Assembly (NCBI RefSeq): GCF_000711955.1
Contig: NZ_JONR01000040.1
Coordinates: forward strand, 1 to 46,503
Source of the DNA: Nevskia soli DSM 19509
Lineage (GTDB): Bacteria; Pseudomonadota; Gammaproteobacteria; Nevskiales; Nevskiaceae
Length of the DNA: 46,503 nt
Direction of reading: 5' to 3'
Position numbers and translations under genes: made by a program. Every line of letters begins with the position of its first letter. Position 1 is the first letter of the stretch. The notes under the pieces were generated by a model. That model was not told the origin of the DNA. It worked only from the letters and a program-made list of their open reading frames with translations, and did not search any database. Below, piece after piece: positions 30,830 through 39,584 of the stretch.

Positions 30830-31156
30830 TCAGAATTGCCGCTCCGCCGGCCGCACCGTGCGGCGCAGCAGCCAGCGCATCCAGGCCAGCGGGGACAGCA
30901 TCAGCCGCCCCCTGGGCATGGCACGGCCTTCCAGTTGCCGTTCCCCGGCCCGTACGTCCTCGCGCACGTCGGCGCGCTCGACGCGGCTTTTGGCGGTGCT
31001 GCCGCTGGTGCGCCGCGGCTGCTTCTTCTGCTTCGGCCGGGATGCCGCCTGGGCCACCGGCGTCCGCTCGCGGCCCATGTTCGAGGCCGGCGGATCGCTG
31101 GCGGGAAAGGAATCCTCGAGCGCCACGTCGACGCTGTTGCGTGCCTGCTTTGCCAT
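30830..31156 (-). CDS. Small hypothetical protein with SFPASDPPA motif
   Basis: A 108-residue soluble, basic protein. NSVDVALEDSFPASDPPAS near the N-terminus is a conserved motif in many short proteobacterial proteins of unknown role. The middle is Lys/Arg/Gln-rich and the C-terminal 30 residues (LMLSPLAWMRWLLRRTVRP) form an amphipathic basic helix. AAGGAGG directly upstream of MAKQAR fixes the start. It lies 68 bases upstream of the PfpI gene in the same direction, so the two may be co-transcribed. Confidence 0.75.
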   Translation of the reverse strand: MAKQARNSVDVALEDSFPASDPPASNMGRERTPVAQAASRPKQKKQPRRTSGSTAKSRVERADVREDVRAGERQLEGRAMPRGRLMLSPLAWMRWLLRRTVRPAERQF

Positions 31157-31805
31157 ATCGTGCCTCCTTGCGTACCGCCTGTCCGCTGCGGTGAAAAATC
31201 CATTTTCGCCACGGTGACCGCATGCCCGCGCCAAGCTCTGCCGGCTGCGGCCTCTCCAGATTAGGACCCCGCTCAGGTGAGAAGTTCAAACCACCGGACG
31301 CGCCTCAGGCGGCGCGGATACGCAGGGCCTCGCGGTAGCGCCGGCTGCACGGCACCGGAGTACCGTCGCGCAGCCGAGGCCTCCAGCCATTCGATGTCGG
31401 CCCCGACCGGTCCCTGACGGTGGCCGTCTTGCGCTGGCTGCGCTGGACCTACTGCTGGCTGGCCATCGCCGCCGTCCTGGGCTGGGCGCGATATTGGAGC
31501 CCGTGCTGCTGCTGGGCGCCGCCGTACTGGGCTGTGCGCTGCTGCATGAGATCCTGATCCGCCGCACGCCCTGGCTGCGGCCCCTGTTTGGACTCGATAT
31601 GCGCAGCAGGCGCACGCGTCCCGCCAAGCCGGCTCCAACAGGGGAAGCGGACCGCCTGTGGCGCCTGGAAGATCCGACATGAGCTGATACGAAGCAAAGT
31701 GTGTCCGGCGTCTCATCCCTCCCGCCGGTTGTGAAACAGTCGTCATCTGACTGTCCCCTGACGCGCCTAGGATCGGGTGGTCCACACAGCCAGGGGAGCG
31801 ATGTC
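31157..31805. other. Gene-poor stretch with a possible broken membrane-protein gene
   Basis: About 650 bases without a well-supported gene. Two adjacent plus-strand frames each encode membrane-like sequence: roughly 31423-31500 in one frame (VAVLRWLRWTYCWLAIAAVL) and 31494-31682 in another (LLLGAAVLGCALLHEILIRR). This is compatible with one small membrane protein split by a frameshift near 31490-31500. No clear promoter is seen; GGGAG at 31796-31800 belongs to the next gene. Confidence 0.35.
31494..31682 (+). pseudogene. Possible remnant of a small membrane protein
   Basis: A 62-codon frame that would have to start at TTG (LEPVLLLGAAVLGCALLHEI..) with no ribosome-binding site. It encodes one hydrophobic helix and a basic tail (RRTPWLRPLFGLDMRSRR). 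A hydrophobic helix in the neighbouring frame just upstream looks like its missing N-terminus. It could equally be chance coding in GC-rich DNA. Confidence 0.25.
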
Positions 31806-33767
31806 ATGACCATCTCGATCAAGGCCTATGTCAGCGACGGTTCGGTGCTGCTGGCGTTCGACATGCCGCAGCCGGATCAGAGCTTCGCCGGCTTCGCCAT
31901 CGAACGGAAGCCGCAGGGCGGGGCCTGGAGCTTCCTGCTCAACCGCATAAGCTTCACCGTCGGTGTATCGAAGGCCACCACGGCGGAAACGCGGGAATGG
32001 ACACCTTCCAGCGAAGCGCCGTTCCAGAAATTCCAGTGGGTCGACTTCCCGCCCACCGACAATGTCGACCAGTTCCAGTACCGCGTCACCGCCATGCAGT
32101 TCGGCGCCGGCAACGCCCTGGTCGCCGGCCCCTCGGCCACCGTGGCGGTCGACTTCAAGCAGGACTTCCGCGAGGCCTACAGCGACTTCCGCGCCGGCTT
32201 CACCCGAGGCTACCTGTCCTCACAGGCCTACGCCGAGAAATTCCACAACGCCGACATCCGGCCGGCGGGCGCCAAGACCATGGACTACGCCACCGCGCCG
32301 TTCGAGGCGCAGTACCAGTGGCTGGGCTATTCCGCGCGCCGCTTGATGTTCGAGTTCCTCGACGAATGCGTGCAGGACAAGAGTCTCAGGGTCGACCTGT
32401 TCGGCTACGACCTGGACGAGCCCGACTTCATCCGAGGCCTCCAGCAGCTGGCGCGCGAGCAGCGCCTGCGCGCCTTCCTCGACGACGCCCCGCTGCATAC
32501 CAAGGCCGGCGCGGTCGAGCCGCTGGTCTACAAATCCCTGGCCGCGCTGGCGCCGGGCGCGGTGTTCAAGGGCCACTTCAGCCGCTTCGCCCACGACAAG
32601 GTCCTGATCCAGCGCAATGCCGCCGGCAAGCCGCTCAAGGTCTTCACCGGCTCGGCCAATTTCTCCGTGCGCGGCCTCTACGTCCAGGCCAACAACGTGC
32701 TGGTGATCGAGGACGCCGTCACCGCCGCCGTCTACGGGCAGGTATTCGATACCGTGTTCAACGCCGCCAAGGCCGGCAAGAATGCCGCCACGGCGTTCAA
32801 GGCCAGCGAGCTTTCCAAGGGCTGGTACGAGGGCAGCGTGCAGGCCAGCACCGCCGTGCCCAAATTCCACGTCAGCTTCGCCCCGCATGCCGACTCCGCC
32901 GTGTCGCTGGCCGAGGTCGGCAATGCCATCGCCAATGCCAAACGCTCGGTCATGTTCGCCGTGATGGAACTGGACGGCGGCGGCGACGTGCTCAAGGCCC
33001 TGTCCACCCTCAATACCCGCGGCGACGTCTTCGGCTACGGCATCACCCAGAGCGACAGCGGCATCAGCCTGTTCAAGCCCGGCTCGGCTCAGCACGGCGA
33101 GTTTGCCACCTTCGCCTACCTGTCCAGGCAGGTGCCGGCACCGTTCCGGGCCGAATCCTCGGGCGGCGCGGGCCAGGTCATCCACAACAAGTTCGTGGTG
33201 GTGGATTTCGACGGCGACAACCCGGTGGTGTTCACCGGCTCCTCCAACCTCGCCGCCGGCGGCGAGTCGCAGAACGGCGACAACCTGCTGGCCATCTATG
33301 ACCGCCGCATCGCCACCGCCTATGCCGTGGAAGCGGTGCGCCTGGTCGACCACTACCACTTCCGCATGCTGCAGAAGCAGCACCCCAGCACCGCCCCGGT
33401 GACCCTGCAAGGGCAGGCGGCGACGGCTCCGCGCTGGTGGGAGGCCTACTACCAGCCCGGCTCCAACAAGTACCAGGAACGCATCCTGTTTGCCGGCGGC
33501 GTGCCGCCGGCCGTGGTCAAGCCTGCGCCGCCCCCGGTGCCGAAGGCTGCGACCAGCAAGGCGCCGGCCAAAAAAGCAGCAACCAAAGCGGCTGTAAAGA
33601 AAGCGTCGGAGAAGCCGACCGCGAGGCCGAAACCCGCCTCGAAGAAGCCGGCGGCAAAAAAGCCGGCAGCGAAGAAAACGGGGGTGAAGAAAGCGGTCGC
33701 GAAGAAAGCGCCGCCGAAGCGGAAGGCTCCCCGCAAGACCACGGCAACGAAGTCCGCCCGGCGTTGA
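31806..33767 (+). CDS. Phospholipase D-like protein with histone-H1-like C-terminal tail
   Basis: A 653-residue protein without a signal peptide. Residues about 5-118 form a fibronectin-III-like beta domain. Two PLD half-sites follow: H263-x-K265 with GSANFS (282-287) and H460-x-K462 with GSSNLA (478-483), each with an acidic residue in the loop, so both catalytic HKD motifs look intact. Residues about 570-653 are a Lys/Ala/Pro-rich tail with KKPAAKKPAAKK-type repeats, as in histone H1-like or AlgP-like DNA-binding tails. The combination suggests a nuclease or phosphodiesterase tethered to nucleic acid (inference) rather than a lipid enzyme. GGGAG 7 bases upstream supports the start. It is the first of two same-direction genes. 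Confidence 0.88.
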   Translation: MTISIKAYVSDGSVLLAFDMPQPDQSFAGFAIERKPQGGAWSFLLNRISFTVGVSKATTAETREWTPSSEAPFQKFQWVDFPPTDNVDQFQYRVTAMQFGAGNALVAGPSATVAVDFKQDFREAYSDFRAGFTRGYLSSQAYAEKFHNADIRPAGAKTMDYATAPFEAQYQWLGYSARRLMFEFLDECVQDKSLRVDLFGYDLDEPDFIRGLQQLAREQRLRAFLDDAPLHTKAGAVEPLVYKSLAALAPGAVFKGHFSRFAHDKVLIQRNAAGKPLKVFTGSANFSVRGLYVQANNVLVIEDAVTAAVYGQVFDTVFNAAKAGKNAATAFKASELSKGWYEGSVQASTAVPKFHVSFAPHADSAVSLAEVGNAIANAKRSVMFAVMELDGGGDVLKALSTLNTRGDVFGYGITQSDSGISLFKPGSAQHGEFATFAYLSRQVPAPFRAESSGGAGQVIHNKFVVVDFDGDNPVVFTGSSNLAAGGESQNGDNLLAIYDRRIATAYAVEAVRLVDHYHFRMLQKQHPSTAPVTLQGQAATAPRWWEAYYQPGSNKYQERILFAGGVPPAVVKPAPPPVPKAATSKAPAKKAATKAAVKKASEKPTARPKPASKKPAAKKPAAKKTGVKKAVAKKAPPKRKAPRKTTATKSARR

Positions 33768-33864
33768 GCGTCGGACGGGCGGCTGCCCCGGCGGCGGCGG
33801 GTGCCATGGCGCGCCCGCCCCGCCGGGGTATAGTTGTCTCCACGAACCGTGAGGACCAGCCGCA

Positions 33865-35319
33865 ATGCCGATCTTTGGAAAAGAACCGCTTTCGTTTCAC
33901 GATCAGCTCGAAGGCCTCTTGACCGAACAGCTCAAGACCCAGCCGTACAACCTGGCGGTGCGGCTCAAGCTGCTGGAGCTCTATTACGAGACCCAGCGCG
34001 CCGCGCTCTTCCTGCAGGCCGCTCAGGCACTGGCCGCTCTGGTCCCCAACAAGGCCGCTTCCCCGGAGTGGCAGAAGTGCGCCAGCATGGGGCGCATGCT
34101 GCTGCCGGAAGAGTCCCTGTTCACCACCCAGGGCAGCGACCGTATCGAATTCGTCGGCGCCGGCTTCGCGCCGGCTCCCGCGCAAAACATGGCGCCGGTG
34201 CGCCGCCTCGGCGATGACGTGCGCTTCACCCGGCATTTCGAAGAGCTGGCCAAAGGCTTCGAATCGGTGCGCGCCAACACGCAATTCCAGGCCATGCTCG
34301 ACATGGAGCTGACCTACCTGGCGCGGCGTCCGTCCTCCCTGCTGCATGCGCGCCGGCTCTCCGCCAGCCTGGGCGGCGCACAGATCTACCTCAAGCGCGA
34401 GGACGTCTCGCCGCGCGACACGCAGCTGATCATCAGCGTCGTCGGCCAGGCCCTGCTGGCGCAGAAGCTGGGCCGCAAGACCCTGGTCACCTCCACCGTC
34501 GACGGCCGGCGCGGCGCGGTCACCGCGTCCATCGCCGCACGGCTGGGCATGCAGGCGGTGGTGTTCATGGACGACGACAAGAGCGCCCGCCATGCCGCCA
34601 ACGTGTTCCGCATGTGGCTGCGCGGCGCCGAAGTCCTGCCGACCCAGGACGAGCGCAGCGGCGAAGTGCAGGATGCGCGTGAAGCCGCCCTCAAGTACTG
34701 GGCTCGCAATCCCGCGGATTCCATGATGATCTTCGGCCTCGATGCGGCGCCGGAACCTTATCCCTCGATGGCCCGCGAGTTCGCTTCCACCATCGGCCGC
34801 GAATGCCTGCGCCAGGTGCGTCTTGCCGCGCGGCGGCCGCCGGACCTGGTGGTGGCCCGCGGCGGCGACAATGCCGATGCGCTGGGCCTGTTCCCGCCCA
34901 TGGTGGCCGAGCAGGCGATCCGCCTGGTCTGCGTCGAGCCGCTGCGCGAGGCCGGGCAGGGTGATGCCTCCGCTCCGCTCGATCCCGCCCGGCAGCAACT
35001 CCCGCCGGACAAGCACAGGATGGCGCAGTCGATCCTCGAAGGCATGGAATACCCCAGCGTGGTGCGCGAACACCGCTGGCTGCGCGCAACCGGCCGGGTC
35101 GAGTACGTCAAGGCCACCCTGGAATCCGCCAAGAAGGCGATCCGCGACCTCAACTATTTCGAAGGCATCACCCCCGCCATCGAAACCGCTCACGCCCTCG
35201 GCTGGACCTGCCAGGCTGCCGCGGCCATGAAGCCCGATCAGGCCGTGGTACTGATGATCGCCGAGGACGCGGAAAAGGACATCTGGGAGATCGGCCGCCT
35301 GATGGGTGCGCCGATGTAG
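33865..35319 (+). CDS. TrpB-fold pseudoenzyme with repeat-like N-terminal extension
   Basis: A 484-residue protein. Residues about 150-470 align by eye with tryptophan synthase beta chain: RRPSSLLHARRLSASLGGAQIYLKRED, GQALLAQKLGRKTLV, AVTASIAARLGMQAVVFM, NVFRMWLRGAEVLP, PEPYPSMAREFASTIGREC. The catalytic lysine expected eight residues after KRED (GAHK in TrpB) is L188 (DTQL), and the PLP-phosphate loop GGGSN is replaced by GGDNA (about 333-337). It therefore should not hold PLP as a Schiff base. Residues 1-110, absent from TrpB, are helical (YNLAVRLKLLELYYETQRAALFLQAAQAL) and resemble TPR/FimV-type repeats. No trpA is nearby. The role is unknown; scaffolding or binding is plausible. Confidence 0.8.
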   Translation: MPIFGKEPLSFHDQLEGLLTEQLKTQPYNLAVRLKLLELYYETQRAALFLQAAQALAALVPNKAASPEWQKCASMGRMLLPEESLFTTQGSDRIEFVGAGFAPAPAQNMAPVRRLGDDVRFTRHFEELAKGFESVRANTQFQAMLDMELTYLARRPSSLLHARRLSASLGGAQIYLKREDVSPRDTQLIISVVGQALLAQKLGRKTLVTSTVDGRRGAVTASIAARLGMQAVVFMDDDKSARHAANVFRMWLRGAEVLPTQDERSGEVQDAREAALKYWARNPADSMMIFGLDAAPEPYPSMAREFASTIGRECLRQVRLAARRPPDLVVARGGDNADALGLFPPMVAEQAIRLVCVEPLREAGQGDASAPLDPARQQLPPDKHRMAQSILEGMEYPSVVREHRWLRATGRVEYVKATLESAKKAIRDLNYFEGITPAIETAHALGWTCQAAAAMKPDQAVVLMIAEDAEKDIWEIGRLMGAPM

Positions 35320-35446
35320 GCTTGACGGGCCGCCGCCGTTCCCGGGCGGCGCGGCGCGCTCCGGCGGGTGGCGGCATTGCCGCAGCCGTCGCCATGCCAC
35401 AAAATCCCCGCATGAACTCGTCGCATACGGAACTGGGGCTGCTCAC

Positions 35447-35644
35447 ATGATGAATCTTGGCAATGGCGGCTTCGGCCTGCTCGGCCTGCTGATCTTCGTC
35501 GCCGATATCTGGGCGATCCTGAACATCGCGCAGAGCGGCGCTGAAAACCTGAAAAAGGCCATCTGGATCGTCATCATCGTCTGCCTGCCGGTCCTGGGCC
35601 TGGTGCTGTGGTTCCTGTTCGGGCCGCGCGGCGGCAGGACCTGA
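35447..35644 (+). CDS. Small membrane protein, PLDc_N-like
   Basis: A 65-residue protein with two membrane helices (about 8-27 and 38-58) joined by a loop containing NIAQSGAENLKKAIW and ending in WFLFGPRGG. This is the pattern of the PLDc_N / cardiolipin-synthase N-terminal domain, here without any catalytic domain. Tandem ATG codons at 35447 and 35450 make the first residue uncertain. It is followed 23 bases later by a MerR-type regulator gene in the same direction. Confidence 0.75.
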   Translation: MMNLGNGGFGLLGLLIFVADIWAILNIAQSGAENLKKAIWIVIIVCLPVLGLVLWFLFGPRGGRT

Positions 35645-35667
35645 GACACGCCCCCGACCCGACCCGG

Positions 35668-36501
35668 ATGAAAAAGACTCCCGCCAAGACCGCCAAGGGC
35701 ACCGCGACCGCCAAGCGCGCCGCACCGCGTGCGGCGAGCCGGGGCACGCCGCAGTCGGAGTTTTCCATCGACGAGCTGGCCCGCGCCGGCAACTCCACCG
35801 TGCGCAATGTGCGCGCCTACCAGGACCGCGGCCTGCTGCCGCCGCCGCAGCGGCGCGGCCGCAACGGCATCTATACCCAGGACCACCTGGCGCGCCTGCG
35901 CCTGATCGGGCGGCTGCTGGAGCGCGGCTACACCCTCGCCAACATCGCCGAACTGATCGCCGCCTGGGAGCAGGGCCGTGACCTGTACCAGCTGATGGGC
36001 CTGGAGTCGCAGCTCACCCGGCCCTGGTCCGACGAGACGTCGGTGACCATCTCCCTGATCGAGCTGGGCAAGGCCTTCGGCAGCAACTACCGACCCAGCG
36101 ACCTGGCCCGCGCCCTGGAGCTGGGCATCGTCGAGCGCGACGGCATGCGTTTCCGCGTACCCAGCCCGAAAATGCTCGCGGTGGGTTCGGAAATCGTCAG
36201 GATGGGCATCCCCCTGCGCGAGCTGCTCAACATCGTCGGCGGCCTGCGCAAGAACGTCGAACGCGTCGCCGATGAACTGATCCAGGTCGCCGTGCAGTCC
36301 ATCGACCGCTACGGCGACGGCCTGCCTCCCGCCGAGGACGTGCCGCGCCTGGCCGGCATGATCGGCCGCCTGCGTCCCCTGGCCGACAAGGCCATCGAAT
36401 CGGAGGTGTCCCGCGCCATGGAGCGGGCGTTGAGCCGCTTCCTCGGCGACCGCCTGGCCCAGGTGCTGGACCACCTGCCGCAGCACCGGGATGTAAAGTA
36501 A
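35668..36501 (+). CDS. MerR family transcriptional regulator
   Basis: A 277-residue regulator. A Lys/Ala-rich N-terminal extension (about 1-28, KKTPAKTAKGTATAKRA) precedes the MerR winged helix (about 31-100): FSIDELARAGNSTVRNVRAYQDRGLLPPPQRRGRNGIYTQDHLARLRLIGRLLERGYTLANIAELI. The C-terminal 175 residues are helical with no cysteine metal site, so it is not a metal-sensing MerR; a hydrophobic effector is possible. The basic extension may add DNA affinity. It is probably co-transcribed with the small membrane protein upstream. Confidence 0.92.
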   Translation: MKKTPAKTAKGTATAKRAAPRAASRGTPQSEFSIDELARAGNSTVRNVRAYQDRGLLPPPQRRGRNGIYTQDHLARLRLIGRLLERGYTLANIAELIAAWEQGRDLYQLMGLESQLTRPWSDETSVTISLIELGKAFGSNYRPSDLARALELGIVERDGMRFRVPSPKMLAVGSEIVRMGIPLRELLNIVGGLRKNVERVADELIQVAVQSIDRYGDGLPPAEDVPRLAGMIGRLRPLADKAIESEVSRAMERALSRFLGDRLAQVLDHLPQHRDVK

Positions 36502-36690
36502 ACCGACCCCCGATTTGCGCAAGCGGCACCCCGGCCGGCCCGCTCCTCCTCCGTCGATCCCCCTCCACGCTACCGTCCGCGACGGGCCTCCTCCGCTTGT
36601 CCGCCAGCGTGTGCACTTCGGCCGCCACGGCCGTGGGACATGCGGCTCCTTCCTACACTGATTTCAGTTCAAGTTGGAGGAGAAAGCATC

Positions 36691-37374
36691 ATGGCGGATC
36701 AAGGAATGCCGGAGCACAGCCAGGGGTGGGCCGGTCCGGCCGTGGCGCTGTCGCCGGTCTACGACCAGGCCCTGAATTTCGCCCGCGTGCTGCACGCGCA
36801 GCAGCGGCGCAAGAGCAACGGCGCCCCCTACCTCTCGCACCTGCTCGAAGTGTCCGGCCTGGTGCTGGAATACGGCGGCGACGAGCAACAGGCCATCGCC
36901 GCCTTGTTGCACGACGCCATCGAGGACCAGGCCGAGGCTTTCGGCGGTGCCGTCCTCCTCGGCGACATCATCGGCAACAAGTTCGGCCCCACCGTGCTGC
37001 GCCTGGTCCAGCTCTGCTCGGACTGCGAGGGCAAGCCCAAGCCCGCCTGGGTCTGGCGCAAGCAACGGCATCTTGCCCGCCTGGAACAGGCCACGGCCTA
37101 CGATTGCCTGGTGCCCGCCTGCGACAAGCTGCACAACCTGCGCTGCCTCACCTCCGAACTGCGCCACGGCGATGCGCCGTTCCGGCGGCTCCAGGCCGGC
37201 CCGGAAGAGCAACTGCGCCATTTCTCCGACATGGTCAGCCTGTTCGAGGACAAGATGCTGCCGGTGGCGGACGATCTGCGCTATGAACTCGGCCAACTGC
37301 GGCGTCTGGTGACGGACCGGCATTTCACCCTGCAACGCACCGGGCCGAGCTACGCCGTCTACGCCATGCCCTGA
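36691..37374 (+). CDS. HD-domain protein, RelA/SpoT-hydrolase-like (MESH1-type)
   Basis: A 227-residue cytosolic protein. The metal-binding set of the ppGpp-hydrolase HD fold is visible: PYLSHLLEV (H50), ALLHDAIED (H74, D75, with E78/D79) and ACDKLHNLR (about 150). Single-domain members of this type remove the 3'-pyrophosphate from (p)ppGpp or act on related nucleotides; no synthetase domain is attached. The start at MADQGM follows TTGGAGGAG. The 190-base region upstream (36502-36690) holds no gene. Confidence 0.85.
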   Translation: MADQGMPEHSQGWAGPAVALSPVYDQALNFARVLHAQQRRKSNGAPYLSHLLEVSGLVLEYGGDEQQAIAALLHDAIEDQAEAFGGAVLLGDIIGNKFGPTVLRLVQLCSDCEGKPKPAWVWRKQRHLARLEQATAYDCLVPACDKLHNLRCLTSELRHGDAPFRRLQAGPEEQLRHFSDMVSLFEDKMLPVADDLRYELGQLRRLVTDRHFTLQRTGPSYAVYAMP

Positions 37375-37445
37375 TATGGAGTTCCTGCTGCAAGGTTGCG
37401 AGGGTGGCGCAGGCGTGCGGGCTTGCGCCACCCCCGGACCCTGCA

Positions 37446-38687
37446 TCAGTGATGCAGCATGATGAACACCTGAAACTCGCCCACCAGGAAACCGAGCACC
37501 GCGCCGACCGCGATCAGGATCCACTCGTCCTGCTGGAACGCCGGCCGCAGCAGACCCTCGAATTCCTCCGGCGACAGCTCCTGCATCTTGGTCACCATCG
37601 TGTTCTCGATGTCCATCGCCTTGCCGGCGTAGGCTTCCATCGAGCGCATCGTGTCCGGCAGCCGCTTCATCAGCTCCTCGGCCACCGTCTTTTTCATCGA
37701 CTGGTACTTGCTGCTTCCTACCGCGAACACCACGAAGGGCCGCGCCACCCCGGCCTGCTCGTCGACCATGCGCTGCACCTGCTTCTGCACCATGGTGAAG
37801 AGTCGGTCGGACAGCGGTCCACGCAGCACCGCTTCGATGATGTTGCGCGGCGTCACCACCTCGCGCGCGATGAGCCGGCCGTACTCGGCCGAAACCTCCT
37901 TGCGCCGCTTCAGGAACAGCCCCTGCCACTGGAACAGCCCGAGATAGCGCTTCGGCTGTTTCGGGTTGAAGATCATCTTCAGCGCCAGCCAGTCGGTGAA
38001 CCAGCCGGTGAAGCCGCCGAACAGCGGCATCACCAGCGCCGAATGGGTCAGCGCCCAGGTCATCGCCTGGATGCAGCCGATGGCGAAGCCGAAATACAGG
38101 CCGGAGTTGCGGATGAACTTGAACTCCTCGCTGCCGGCTTCCTGGAAGATGCGGTTGAGCAGGCGCTTGTCGCGCAGCAGCGCCGTGATGACCATTTCCT
38201 TGAGGTCGAACACCGCGTTGATGTCCGCTTTGATGTCCACCATGATCTGCCGCACCATCGCCGGCGACTCGGTCTGCACCCGCTGCACGATCAGCCGTTT
38301 CACCGCCTCCGGCGCGGCTTCCCACAGCCCTGGCGAATACTGCGCCGCCACCGCCCGGGTGATGTCGTCCACTGCGGTCAGCAGCGGCTTCTCGATCTCC
38401 TGCGCCACGCGATCGGGGTCGAGCCGGCCGAACACATCCTCCGGCCGCACCAGGCGGGTGGTCAGCAGATCGCAGGAAATGGCGGCCATGATCGCCGCCT
38501 TGCGCGGCACGATGCCCTGCCAGCCCAGATAGGGGGGCTTGATGCCGATGAACTCGATCGGCTGGAACATCATGCGGATGGCAACGATCTTGGTGACGAA
38601 GCCGATGATCGCCGCCACGAACGGCATCGAGAGGTAGATGTACCAGTTGTGCTGCACATCGGCGACGATGTCGTGCCAGCCCTGCAT
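37446..38687 (-). CDS. DUF445 family membrane protein
   Basis: A 413-residue inner-membrane protein. It has a helix near the N-terminus (IYLSMPFVAAIIGFVTKIVAIRMMF), another in the middle (YFGFAIGCIQAMTWAL..MPLFGGFTGWFTDWLALKMIF) and a last one at the C-terminus (ILIAVGAVLGFLVGEFQVFIML). The two ..G..TKxxAI.M.F and ..GxFTDWLALKMIF segments are the repeated DUF445 signature. Between them lies a large helical soluble part. Role unknown. It lies 37 bases after the gene at 38725, with GGGGGAG as ribosome-binding site. Confidence 0.9.
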   Translation of the reverse strand: MQGWHDIVADVQHNWYIYLSMPFVAAIIGFVTKIVAIRMMFQPIEFIGIKPPYLGWQGIVPRKAAIMAAISCDLLTTRLVRPEDVFGRLDPDRVAQEIEKPLLTAVDDITRAVAAQYSPGLWEAAPEAVKRLIVQRVQTESPAMVRQIMVDIKADINAVFDLKEMVITALLRDKRLLNRIFQEAGSEEFKFIRNSGLYFGFAIGCIQAMTWALTHSALVMPLFGGFTGWFTDWLALKMIFNPKQPKRYLGLFQWQGLFLKRRKEVSAEYGRLIAREVVTPRNIIEAVLRGPLSDRLFTMVQKQVQRMVDEQAGVARPFVVFAVGSSKYQSMKKTVAEELMKRLPDTMRSMEAYAGKAMDIENTMVTKMQELSPEEFEGLLRPAFQQDEWILIAVGAVLGFLVGEFQVFIMLHH

Positions 38688-38724
38688 AAATCTCCCCCGA
38701 GCCGCTAATAGTTATGTGCTGTGG

Positions 38725-39447
38725 CTAATCCTCGCTGATCCGGCAGGCTTCCCACAAGGCGCGGCCCAGCTCGGACATCCGCAGCGTGCGCCGCTGGATG
38801 ACGTCGCGCTGGCCGTTCTTCTTGACCCGCTCCACCGTCCGCCGCACCGCGTCGTCGGTTTCGAGGATCTCGTAGCTGGTCTTGAGGTCCGGCGTCTCCG
38901 GTGCGGTTTCCACCAGTTCCCAGTCGCGCAGGCGGCGGATGTAGTTCGGCACCAGGTCCAGCAGCTGCGCACCGGCGATCTTGCCCACGTTGGACACGTT
39001 CTGCAGCACCGGGTGGGTGGCGCCGCCCAGGCGCGAGCCGGCCATCACGTGCAGCAGGGGGAAGCCGGTCGAATCGGACAGCGCCGAGAGGATGCGCGCT
39101 TCGTCCGGCACCAGGCTCTTCAGCGCCGCCACGTAATAGGCCTGCCGCGCCTGCTCGCGGGTCTGCTCGCCGGAGATTTCCAGCAGCTCGCGCAGCAGTT
39201 CGCCCGGCGCGTAGGGCCCGCGCTTGCGCGACTGCAATGGGTCCTCGGTCACCGAGAAGGCCAGTACCGAGACCGTCGCGCTGCGCTCCACCTTGTCCAG
39301 CCGCTGCTTCAGCTCGCCGAGCACGCGCCGCTCGATCTTTTCCAGCTGCTCCTGCGCGAAGCTGCCGCCGGGCAGCCGCTTCAGCACCCGGTTGGCCAGT
39401 GCCCCGGCAGAGAATCCACTGTTCTGGCCGCTGTCCTTCTCGCTCAC
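38725..39447 (-). CDS. DUF4393/Abi-alpha-like protein (tentative)
   Basis: A 240-residue soluble protein starting at GTG (VSEKDSGQ) with GGAG 5 bases upstream; the open frame extends further but lacks another good start. Helical sequence predominates. AYYVAALKSLVPDEARILSALSDSTGFPLLHVM followed by a short linker and LDLVPNYIRRLRDWELVE resembles the DUF4393 (Abi-alpha) pattern in which a ..L.PDEA.IL.. motif precedes a winged-helix-like end. Some Abi-alpha proteins are linked to phage abortive infection; no other defence gene is adjacent here. It is probably co-transcribed with the DUF445 gene. Confidence 0.7.
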   Translation of the reverse strand: MSEKDSGQNSGFSAGALANRVLKRLPGGSFAQEQLEKIERRVLGELKQRLDKVERSATVSVLAFSVTEDPLQSRKRGPYAPGELLRELLEISGEQTREQARQAYYVAALKSLVPDEARILSALSDSTGFPLLHVMAGSRLGGATHPVLQNVSNVGKIAGAQLLDLVPNYIRRLRDWELVETAPETPDLKTSYEILETDDAVRRTVERVKKNGQRDVIQRRTLRMSELGRALWEACRISED

Positions 39448-39584
39448 GCCAACTCCTGAAGCTGCATGACTACCCGGCCCACTGTAGGCAGCAGGTGTTG
39501 CCGTAACAAGGCTTGGGGCGGCTATCGGCCTTGGCGGCGCGGCCAATCATCCTCGTTGGCGAACCGTAAGGCGGCCCGGGGCGA

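Noticed and set aside
37404..38708. A 434-codon plus-strand frame over the DUF445 gene
   Set aside because: His/Leu/Arg-rich shadow; the minus strand encodes a recognisable membrane protein with a strong ribosome-binding site.
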